Below, in pieces: positions 1 through 6,624 of a stretch of DNA of 7,933 nucleotides (positions are counted from its first letter, which is position 1; each line of letters starts with the position of its first letter). The notes under the pieces were generated by a model. That model did no database searches. It was given only the letters and a program-made list of their open reading frames with translations, and was not told the DNA's origin. This stretch comes from Pseudomonadota bacterium (GTDB lineage: Bacteria > Myxococcota_A > Polyangia > Polyangiales > Polyangiaceae). The stretch is taken from contig QGUH01000129.1 of NCBI GenBank assembly GCA_003242355.1, forward strand, positions 1 to 7,933, given 5' to 3'. The translations under genes were made by a program, and so were the position numbers.

Positions 1-371
1 CCGTCGACCGCTACACCGGTCGCGTAGGCGGCGAAGAAAGCTGCGCCCTCTTCGTCGTCCATCACGCTTCGCATGAGCGCGCGAAAGTCCGCCGGGGGCG
101 GTTTGAGGTCTTGGACCTTCCGGTCTTCCGTATTGCGCGCGAAATCGATAGCGGGATGCTCCTTGCGAAGGCGTGCGAGGTCCTCGAGCACCAGGTCTTC
201 GATGGCGTCGGGGTTCGTGGTGGTGATGGCCGCGATCCAGTTGCCCGAGCGAACGAACCGCAGCTGTGCCTCGGTGTCGAAGCGCGAAACGATGCGAAGA
301 AGCCCGATCGCTGCGAGGAACCCAAGCGGATCCGATCCATCCAGCCCGGGAAGGTTGCGCTCTCGACTCAT
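1..371 (-). CDS. cas8u2: Type I-G Cas8-like large subunit (GSU0052/Csb3-like), 5' part only
   Basis: The first 123 codons are visible and the reading frame runs open off the left edge. The N-terminus contains LDGSDPLGFLAAIGLLRIV (residues 10-28), the opening I associate with the GSU0052-type large subunit of type I-G/I-U systems. The stretch DLKPPPADFRALM (88-100) followed by the alanine/phenylalanine-rich FFAAYATGVAVD (112-123) fits the same family from memory. The large subunit is expected to help recognise target DNA in the Cascade-like complex and recruit Cas3. The ATG lies one base after the cas3 stop and has a near-perfect ribosome binding site, so the start is secure. It is the fourth gene of a packed csb1-csb2-cas3-cas8 operon, and position supports the call as much as sequence. 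It could instead carry another database label, such as Csx17 or a Cas3-associated extension family, since only the N-terminus is visible. Confidence 0.75.
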   Translation of the reverse strand, partial: MSRERNLPGLDGSDPLGFLAAIGLLRIVSRFDTEAQLRFVRSGNWIAAITTTNPDAIEDLVLEDLARLRKEHPAIDFARNTEDRKVQDLKPPPADFRALMRSVMDDEEGAAFFAAYATGVAVD

Positions 372-372
372 T

Positions 373-3354
373 TCATCCTCCTTGCTCCATCTCGCTTTGC
401 CTGTGGTCGGAAAGGCGCATCACGGCTTCGGCGTAGGCGAGCTCGTGCCAGCCGTAGCGCTTCATCAAACGGAAGAAGCGATCGGCCACCCCCGAGTCGA
501 AGTGATCGCTGCCGTGATCGCCGTTGCCGCGAAGCTCGAGCCCATCGACGACGAACGAGACCGGATCGCCCTCGCCTTCGAGGCCGAGCGCGGGCGCAAA
601 CGGCCGACACCATCCGTGGTGGCTGGCCACGAGGTGAAGCACCAGCTCCCAATCCGCGCCGCTCGCCTCGACCTTTTCGCGCAACGCGCTCGAGCGCTCG
701 ATCATCGCGAGGCTCACGAGCTCGTGCCGCTGTCCCGCGGGATAACCCGCGCGCTCTCGGGCGAGCCGTCGGGCCTGGGCGGCTTGCCGCGGGATAGGCG
801 ACTTCGCGAGGATCTTTCCGCTCAGCGCATCGATTTCGTCGCCTCCATAGAGCATGAGCTGGAAGCGCGGATCGGCCTTGCCCACGTCGTGAAGGCGCGC
901 CGCCCATTCGACCGAGTGCTTCACCTTGTCGGGCCACGAAAGGCGGTCGGCCAAGCGAGCGGCGAGGGACGCCACACCTCGAAGATGCGAATCGAGCGTG
1001 ACCTTCGACCCGAGGAAGCTTCCCTCGTCCTCCTCCGTCGTGCTGTCGGACGTGTCGTCCACGATCGGGAGCACCGAAGGAGTCTTCTCGAGTCGCTTCC
1101 GGGAAATCGCGAGCCACGCCCTCGAAGTTGCCGTCTCTCGCGAAACGAGCCGGGGGCGGGAACCGAGCGCGTTCCGCAGTGGGGCGAGCCACGGAGGTAC
1201 CGTTTCGTTCCAGCCTTCTCCGGCGATTAATGCCTCGAGTAGCGCCCGTACATCGTCGAGCTCGAGCTCCTCTTCCGACGTGGCGCGAAGAGCGGCGAGT
1301 TTCTTGCCAGCCTCTTCGGTCAAGAACGGACCGATCACGCGTTCGTCCAGCCGAAGCGACGCGCGGCCCCGCTGATGAAGCTGAACGACGTCACCGAGGT
1401 CGACGATGCGCGTAAAATCTTCGGCTTTCGCTCCCGGATCGAAGCTCTTGTGCGGGCCGATGCCCCCGTAGCTCGTGGGCACGACGACGACGTCACCCGG
1501 CGCGATCTCGCTTCCCGGGCAGATCTTGCCCCGACGGGACTCATCGGACGCGAACCACACGAAGACGGGCTTGCCTCCGTATTGCGGCGCGGTCGGCTCC
1601 TCTTCAGTCGCCAGACCCTCCACGTCGGACGTCTCGTCGGCCTGGGCCGATCGTGCCGTGAGCCACGACCGCACGGTCCACACCGGAAGCGAAAGCGCTT
1701 CGAGCGAGCCCGGCGGCACCGCTTCGAGCGCTTCGACGAGCTGTTTTTCGGCCTGCGCCGCCTTGCTCTGGAGGTCCTCGTCGGTGACGTCGGCCCTGAA
1801 GACCACCTGAACGTCGGGCAGTGCTTCTCGCTTCCCCTCAGGAATGCCGTGGAGGAACAGAGAGACGTCGGGATCGGCATAGGGCCGCGGCTGGGTTTGC
1901 GCCCACTGGTCCAGGTAAGCCGGAAGGAGCACGGGCGCTTCGCGCGTGGGCGCGCAGTACTCTGCGAGCTTGTCGCCGAGTTTCTCGATGTGCGGAGCGA
2001 CCACATCGATCCCGAAGTCGACCATCTTGGACTCGGACGCGATCGATTCGAGCCACTCGAACGTCCTCGAGAGCGCTTGGCCGTAGACGGGATCGACCGT
2101 GCGCCCGAGGAGATCCGTGCGGCACAAGATCACGCTCTCCGAGCCGCGTCCGCCCAGCCGATCGACGCGCCCGAACCGTTGACGGAGCGCATCGAGCGAG
2201 GCGCACTCGGTGACCATCGCCTCGAAATCGAAGTCCGCGCCCGCCTCGATGCACTGGGTGGTAACCACGACGATGGGCTTTGCAGCCGTCGACTCTTCTC
2301 GCCCTGCGAGCACGCGTTCGCGAATTCCCAGGATCAGCTCCGACTGGTCGAGCGGGCGCATGCGCCCCGTGATGAGGACGCAGTCGCAAGGCGCATTGGC
2401 CCCTTGGTGGAGCAAGGTCCACGTGCGGCGTGCGGTGTCGACACGATTCACGACCACGGCTACGGCCCGGCGGCCCTTTTCGAGGAGCTCGCGCGCATAG
2501 GTAGCGGACGCTTCGGCGAGCGCGGTTCGCTTGGCCTCTTCGGACGCGTTCGCCTTGACTTCGACTCGCACGAGCCGCGCTGGCTTGCTCGCCGAAAGGC
2601 GCCGATCGAGCTTGCGCGTCGCCTCGTCGTCGCCCTCGCGATCGGCACGCGTGAGAGAAAAGACCTTCTTCTTTGCGGCTTCTGCGTGCGGCGTGGCCGA
2701 GAGCTGGACCATGCGGAAGCGACGCGGAATGCCGCCTTCTCCTTCTTGACGTCGGAGCCTCTCGAGCTGCTCGAGCACATCGGCGAACGGCCTCGACAGA
2801 TGCACTTCGTCGAGCAGAAGCAGCGTGTCGCAGCCGATGAGGCCTGCGTGCACGGGACGCATGCCGTTGCTCACGCCGTAGCCACGGAAAAAGAGCCGCG
2901 AGCCCACCTGATCGACCGTGCTTGCTGCGATCACCGGCACTTGCGGCCACTTGGCCCATGCATCGTCGCGCACCGAAGCGCCGCGGAGCACTGCCGATTG
3001 AAGGAGGGGGGCTCCTGGCCCGACGATCTCACGGAGCCGTTCCGCCACCTCTTTCGCGGCAGGTGAGGTCGGCGACTCGAGCGCTTTGCGGATCTTCAGG
3101 GCTCGCTCGCCGACCTGATCGACGATTACGCGCCGGTCAACCACGAGCACGATGCGCCGCGGAACGCTCTGGCCTCCGTCGCGCACGAGCTCGTAGAGCG
3201 CGATGTCGATCAAGCTCGTCTTGCCCGCACCGGTCGGGACGTCGAGCACGTCGGGCCATTCACCGGACGCGAGCTCCTTGGCGAGCCGGCACTGCCACTT
3301 GAACGGGGCGTAGCCGTGTACTGCACGGAAGAACTCGTCGAAGGTCGTCTTCAT
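373..3354 (-). CDS. cas3: Type I-G Cas3: DExH helicase with C-terminal HD nuclease
   Basis: A 993-residue CRISPR effector nuclease-helicase that, by family knowledge, is recruited to the target-bound complex and unwinds and degrades DNA. Helicase motifs are all visible in order: Q-motif region PFKWQ (17-21), Walker A TGAGKT (41-46), motif Ia region around VVDRRVIVDQV (71-81), DEVH box (182-185), SATP (219-222), VVVNRVDTARRTW (300-312), TTQCIEAGADFDFE (365-378) and motif VI QRFGRVDR (392-399). The HD domain is at the C-terminus, about residues 780-985: H790, the HD pair H822-D823 in LHDVGKADPRF, H877 and H911-H912 are the likely metal ligands. Helicase-then-HD is the reverse of the usual Cas3 order and is characteristic of type I-G. 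All key catalytic residues appear present. The ATG overlaps the csb2 stop by four bases (ATGA) with only a weak Shine-Dalgarno, implying translational coupling. Confidence 0.95.
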   Translation of the reverse strand: MKTTFDEFFRAVHGYAPFKWQCRLAKELASGEWPDVLDVPTGAGKTSLIDIALYELVRDGGQSVPRRIVLVVDRRVIVDQVGERALKIRKALESPTSPAAKEVAERLREIVGPGAPLLQSAVLRGASVRDDAWAKWPQVPVIAASTVDQVGSRLFFRGYGVSNGMRPVHAGLIGCDTLLLLDEVHLSRPFADVLEQLERLRRQEGEGGIPRRFRMVQLSATPHAEAAKKKVFSLTRADREGDDEATRKLDRRLSASKPARLVRVEVKANASEEAKRTALAEASATYARELLEKGRRAVAVVVNRVDTARRTWTLLHQGANAPCDCVLITGRMRPLDQSELILGIRERVLAGREESTAAKPIVVVTTQCIEAGADFDFEAMVTECASLDALRQRFGRVDRLGGRGSESVILCRTDLLGRTVDPVYGQALSRTFEWLESIASESKMVDFGIDVVAPHIEKLGDKLAEYCAPTREAPVLLPAYLDQWAQTQPRPYADPDVSLFLHGIPEGKREALPDVQVVFRADVTDEDLQSKAAQAEKQLVEALEAVPPGSLEALSLPVWTVRSWLTARSAQADETSDVEGLATEEEPTAPQYGGKPVFVWFASDESRRGKICPGSEIAPGDVVVVPTSYGGIGPHKSFDPGAKAEDFTRIVDLGDVVQLHQRGRASLRLDERVIGPFLTEEAGKKLAALRATSEEELELDDVRALLEALIAGEGWNETVPPWLAPLRNALGSRPRLVSRETATSRAWLAISRKRLEKTPSVLPIVDDTSDSTTEEDEGSFLGSKVTLDSHLRGVASLAARLADRLSWPDKVKHSVEWAARLHDVGKADPRFQLMLYGGDEIDALSGKILAKSPIPRQAAQARRLARERAGYPAGQRHELVSLAMIERSSALREKVEASGADWELVLHLVASHHGWCRPFAPALGLEGEGDPVSFVVDGLELRGNGDHGSDHFDSGVADRFFRLMKRYGWHELAYAEAVMRLSDHRQSEMEQGG
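377..383 (-). promoter_or_regulatory. Strong Shine-Dalgarno site for the cas8-like gene
   Basis: On the minus strand this reads AAGGAGG, five bases before the ATG at 371. It lies inside the last codons of cas3 (Gln-Gly-Gly-stop). It is the best ribosome binding site in the operon and fixes the start of the cas8-like gene. It suggests that the large subunit is initiated efficiently on its own as well as through coupling to cas3. Confidence 0.85.
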
Positions 3355-5024
3355 CGATCACCCATCGGCCTGAACAACCCGAGACCGAAAAAGCGACCCG
3401 CGCCGAGAAGGACGGGGCCATGGACTTTCCGGTCGAAGAAGATTTCGGCATGCACGCATACGCGCCTCAGTCCGTTCCCCTCGAGTGGAAATGGCATGAA
3501 CCTTCGCGCCGGCGCTGCACCCTCGAACAGCGAACGACGGTGCACCCACACCGCGACGGGCTCGGGCAGTCCTGCGTTCCTGCAAGCGCCCGCGATGGTC
3601 CCCCCCGCCGCTTCGACCGCGCGAGCAACGACGTCGGGATCCCTCGATTGGAGGTTTCCGGGGTTCCGATCGAGCGCGACGGCTGTGACGGATGCCCACC
3701 GATGGGCAGGGCGCGTCCACGTAGAAGCGCGAAGCGTTGCTCGCTCGGGCTTGCCCCGCACGCGGCGCACGTGGAGCACGCCGCGGCTCCCGAGCGTGAG
3801 TGGAAGCGCGGGCGGTTCGTCCGGGTCGACCACGCTCCCGAAGGCCTTCTCGGCGCTTTCGATCGTCTGTAGCAGAACCCGCCGGTCCTCGTCGGAGATC
3901 GCGCGCGGCAAGACGAGCGCAACGCCCAAGATCGTGCCCGTCGCGTAGGAATGGCCCACGTCGGAAAGAGCTGCGATGGCCATGTGCGCCTGCGTCGTGG
4001 GCTCGCCGTTCGCCTCGTGGCCGGATAGCGAGGGCGGAAGCTTGGCATCGGCCGCCTTGATCAGGAGGCCCCGCATCGCGCGCGTGACGTGCTGGGTGAG
4101 CGAGTTGTGGAGGAGAAGCCGCCGCCCGTCTTGTGTCTCGGGCACGACCTCGAAGACGATGAAGCGATCGTCGAACATCGATCGCACTACCTCGCTCGAC
4201 TCGCTCCGCTCGGACGCGTTGCCGTAGTGGGTGAATACCGCCGGAAGCACCCGCTGCTCCACCGCGCGATGACGTTGGTACGCCTCCTCGAGGCGTTCGA
4301 GCTGATCGGGCGGCGTGGTGCGGAACGTCGCTTCGCCGTCCGGATCGGGAACCCATCTATTGCGCTGGCCGAGCTCGACGTGTTGCGCCACGAAGAATCG
4401 GACGCTGACGAAGGAGGAGCTGTGGCCGAGGCGCGCGACGCGCGAAGCGATGGAGTCGAGCGCCCGAACGACGTCTTCGGAGGGCGCCTCCGCCCACACC
4501 ATGTGCACCACGTCGCTTTCAGGAATCACGACCGGGAACGTGCGCGGCTGCTTCCCGCGGCCCTCTGGCATGAGCTCGCCTGCGCTCTTCACGCTCCCCT
4601 TTCCGTCGTCGGCCGCGCTCGCGGCCGACCGCTTGAGAAGCTGCTCCTTGGCCTTGGCGAGCTCCTTCTCGGCCTTCTTCTTGGCCTTCGGATCCGCGGT
4701 CGACTCGAATGCGGCGAGCGCCTCCTCGTACTTCCCGATTTGCGCGTCGATGTTGGCGAGGACCGCCACGTCGTTGGGGGGTACGTAGACGAGCTCTTGC
4801 AGCCTGGCCTCGGCGCTCGATGCGTAGATCTCCGGCGCAGGGGCTGCGGAAAGCCAGCGGAGCGCCTCGCGCTCGCCTTCTTGCGGCGTACCTTCGGCGT
4901 AAAGCGCGTCCGTCAACGCCGAGAACACGCGCGCAGGATGCGGCGGCCACTCGGCCCGTCGCCGATCGTTGAACCGTGTAGCCGCATAACGGCGCGCCAG
5001 GAAGTGAATCTCGAGGACCAACAT
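3351..5024 (-). CDS. csb2: Csb2 (GSU0054 family): Cas5-Cas6 fusion
   Basis: A 557-residue protein that in type I-G combines Cas5 (crRNA 5'-handle binding) and Cas6 (pre-crRNA endoribonuclease). The Cas5-like N-terminus shows LEIHFLARRYAATRF (4-18), EWPPHPARVFSALTDA (25-40) and LRWLSAAPAPEI (55-66). The family-typical PVVIPESDVVHMVW (164-177) and LGHSSSFVSVRF (199-210) follow. The Cas6-like C-terminal half has HEANGEPTTQAHMAIAALSD (336-355), GTILGVALVLPR (363-374) and the glycine-rich end GPVLLGAGRFFGLGLFRP (536-553). H336, H347 and H358 are conserved-looking candidates for the cleavage histidine, but this is inference. A lysine/glutamate/alanine-rich stretch at about 92-135 is probably a coiled coil inserted in the Cas5 part. 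The ATG overlaps the csb1 stop by one base (TGATG), with GGAGAGG a few bases upstream. The stop overlaps the cas3 start. Confidence 0.93.
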   Translation of the reverse strand: MLVLEIHFLARRYAATRFNDRRRAEWPPHPARVFSALTDALYAEGTPQEGEREALRWLSAAPAPEIYASSAEARLQELVYVPPNDVAVLANIDAQIGKYEEALAAFESTADPKAKKKAEKELAKAKEQLLKRSAASAADDGKGSVKSAGELMPEGRGKQPRTFPVVIPESDVVHMVWAEAPSEDVVRALDSIASRVARLGHSSSFVSVRFFVAQHVELGQRNRWVPDPDGEATFRTTPPDQLERLEEAYQRHRAVEQRVLPAVFTHYGNASERSESSEVVRSMFDDRFIVFEVVPETQDGRRLLLHNSLTQHVTRAMRGLLIKAADAKLPPSLSGHEANGEPTTQAHMAIAALSDVGHSYATGTILGVALVLPRAISDEDRRVLLQTIESAEKAFGSVVDPDEPPALPLTLGSRGVLHVRRVRGKPERATLRASTWTRPAHRWASVTAVALDRNPGNLQSRDPDVVARAVEAAGGTIAGACRNAGLPEPVAVWVHRRSLFEGAAPARRFMPFPLEGNGLRRVCVHAEIFFDRKVHGPVLLGAGRFFGLGLFRPMGDR

Positions 5025-6349
5025 CAGTCCTCTCCGGCTTCCGCCTCACCCTGCGCGGTGACCTCACGGCTCTTGCGAAGAAGCGCCACGAGCTTGGGCG
5101 CGGGCTTGAGATCGATGGCCTGCGTGGGCCACGCCATCCCGACCTTGCGCGCGGCTTCGCCGGCCGCCTGAACGAGCGCAACGGCGTCCTCGGGCTCGAG
5201 CGTGTAATTGCCCTTCACGGCACCATCGCGATCGAGTAGCTCGAACGAAAGTGGCCCCTCAGGCACGAAAGCGCAACGCGATCGGAGATCGTAGCCCTGT
5301 GCGCGCTGGAGCGAAACGGCCGCGAGCCCGAGCGCTGCGAGCGCAGCGCGTGCGCCGAGCTCGACCTGGGTGCGGCGCTCGGGCGCGACGGGCTCGTCCG
5401 CCACGTCCTTCGGGAAGCGGAGCCTGCGAAGGGCAGGGAGCGAGAGCACTGTGATCTGTTGCGCGTAGTCGACGGTGACGCCGCCGGCTTCGCTGTCGAT
5501 TGACGGCTTGATGTTGCCGTGATTGATGTTGGAAGGCCTACCGGGTTTGTCGCCGCCCTTCCGGCTGAAGAGCACGGGCTTCCCTTTTTCGCGGCGAGCC
5601 TGCTTTTCGTCGATCGTCCACTCTTCCTCGGCATCGGCGGCGGCATAGACGGGCCCCGCGTTGAGCTCGATGCCTGCCGGATCGATGCGCGAAGCCGTCT
5701 TCCGACCGAACTCCACGCCCACGCCGACGATTTCGGAGACGAGCGCACGCTGGAACTTGGCGCCCTGCCCGCCCTTGGGGCCCGTCGAGTCCCACATTCC
5801 GAAGACGAGCGCGGCAGGCGAGTACTTGTAGACGGGTGTGGCGTAATGCGGCGAGGCCTCGGTGAACGCGCGACCGACGGCCGAAGCGCGGAAGCGCATG
5901 CCGTCGAGGAGCGAGTCGCGCAAGAGCGCATCGGCGAGACGGTGCGGCGCCTGAAGCGAAGTCAGATAGCCGTTGCCGCCGATGGTCGACAGATCGAGCC
6001 GCGGATCTTCATGCGCTTCGCCGGTGAAGTCGATGCGGACGATCGGAAACGCAAGTCGACCTTCATCCCAGGCGTGTTGAAGCGCTTCCTCCATCCGGTT
6101 TGCCTGGCTCGCAACCGAATCGAGAAGCACGCAGAGCCGACTTTGTCCGTCCATGCGGCGGCGCTCGACCGCGTACTTGGTGCGGACCTCTTCGCCGTTG
6201 TCGAGCTTCACGACGATCGTTTCACCGAACGTCGGCGGGAAGACCTTGTCGTCAGGTCCGCCGAGCGGTCGAAGCTTGGTAACTGCGCGGAACCCTGCAG
6301 CGCCGGAAGCGAGTGCGTTGGACAGAATGTCGTAGCTGAGCTTGGTCAC
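5024..6349 (-). CDS. csb1: Csb1 (GSU0053 family), Cas7-type backbone subunit
   Basis: A 441-residue protein, the Cas7 equivalent of type I-G, which by family knowledge polymerises along the crRNA spacer to form the complex backbone. Family hallmarks visible: YAVERRRMDGQSRLCVLLDS (59-78) running into VASQANRMEEAL (79-90), HRLADALLRDSLLDG (136-150), SPAALVFGMWDSTG (177-190), GAKFQRALVSEIVG (196-209) and NINHGNIKPS (274-283). A charged stretch at about 237-272 (acidic, then Arg/Lys/Gly-rich) looks like a surface loop between conserved blocks. Translation starts at GTG with a well-spaced Shine-Dalgarno. An in-frame stop lies 36 bases upstream with no other start codon in between, so the start is well determined. 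It is first of the four cas genes and lies downstream of the WYL regulator across a 275-base gap. Confidence 0.94.
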   Translation of the reverse strand: MTKLSYDILSNALASGAAGFRAVTKLRPLGGPDDKVFPPTFGETIVVKLDNGEEVRTKYAVERRRMDGQSRLCVLLDSVASQANRMEEALQHAWDEGRLAFPIVRIDFTGEAHEDPRLDLSTIGGNGYLTSLQAPHRLADALLRDSLLDGMRFRASAVGRAFTEASPHYATPVYKYSPAALVFGMWDSTGPKGGQGAKFQRALVSEIVGVGVEFGRKTASRIDPAGIELNAGPVYAAADAEEEWTIDEKQARREKGKPVLFSRKGGDKPGRPSNINHGNIKPSIDSEAGGVTVDYAQQITVLSLPALRRLRFPKDVADEPVAPERRTQVELGARAALAALGLAAVSLQRAQGYDLRSRCAFVPEGPLSFELLDRDGAVKGNYTLEPEDAVALVQAAGEAARKVGMAWPTQAIDLKPAPKLVALLRKSREVTAQGEAEAGED

Positions 6350-6354
6350 TGTTT

Positions 6355-6361
6355 CTTCTCC
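6355..6361 (-). promoter_or_regulatory. Shine-Dalgarno site supporting the GTG start of csb1
   Basis: The minus strand reads GGAGAAG, then a five-base spacer (AAACA), then GTG at 6349. This decides for the GTG start. An ATG at 6363 is in another frame and opens only a five-codon peptide (MEKKQ) whose TGA overlaps the csb1 GTG. Confidence 0.7.
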
Positions 6362-6515
6362 ATGAGTGAGGCTTTTTCGAACGGGCTACGTCGAAGTTGG
6401 GATTGGGCGTTTGCTCGTTAGGGCGCCGCACGCGCGGGCCGCTCCGCACCGGAACTTCCCTTCGAACCGGGCGCTGTCGAGTGCACGGGCGTCCCCGGCG
6501 AAGGAAGCGCTCGAG

Positions 6516-6560
6516 CAGCGTCTCTTCACAGGGAGATGGACGCTGGCCTTCTGGCAAGCG
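6516..6560 (-). other. Two overlapping, mutually exclusive potential RNA hairpins in the csb1 leader
   Basis: Hairpin A pairs 6516-6522 perfectly with 6539-6545 (CAGCGTC with GACGCTG) and can extend inward by about three further pairs past a two-base bulge. Hairpin B pairs 6541-6544 with 6557-6560 and 6546-6548 with 6553-6555, with one mismatch and a four-base loop (6549-6552). Bases 6541-6545 are shared, so only one can form at a time. This is the geometry of an attenuator or RNA switch. In G+C-rich DNA such pairings also arise by chance, and there is no U-tract, so function is speculative. Confidence 0.3.
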
Positions 6561-6624
6561 CGAGAGCGCTCCACGGCTTCCCTCGACGTTTCTCATCCAC
6601 TTCATCTTGCCCTCGCGGCGCGCC

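Larger units (their letters stand above)
6350..6624 (-). other. Gap between the WYL regulator and csb1, with no convincing gene
   Basis: 275 bases between the regulator stop and the csb1 start. It should hold the csb1 leader, and possibly a promoter, if the cas operon is not simply read through from the regulator. I see no good -35/-10 pair on the minus strand. It contains several short inverted repeats: an 8-base palindrome GGCGCGCC at 6617-6624, the overlapping hairpins at 6516-6560, a 5-base stem with GAGA loop at 6557-6570, and TTCGA/TCGAA arms at 6376-6380 and 6391-6395. An open frame starting at 6605 has a possible ribosome site (GAGGG) 19 bases past the regulator stop. It is arginine-rich with mixed third-base composition and runs about 100 bases into csb1 out of frame, so I do not call it a gene. 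No CRISPR repeats are present. Confidence 0.6.

Noticed and set aside
1375..3066. Long plus-strand open frame (563 codons) opposite cas3
   Set aside because: It lies entirely antisense to a clear cas3, has no recognisable domain and is arginine/leucine/histidine-rich as expected of a high-G+C shadow frame.
4089..5171. Plus-strand open frame (360 codons) opposite csb2 and the end of csb1
   Set aside because: Antisense to well-supported genes, spans their junction, and has no family motif.
5519..6421. Plus-strand open frame (300 codons) opposite csb1
   Set aside because: Antisense shadow of csb1; no domain or plausible operon context.
6252..6605. Minus-strand 117-codon frame between the WYL gene and csb1
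   Set aside because: It has a tolerable ribosome site, but the product is arginine-rich and featureless, third-base composition is mixed, and it overlaps csb1 by about 100 bases out of frame.
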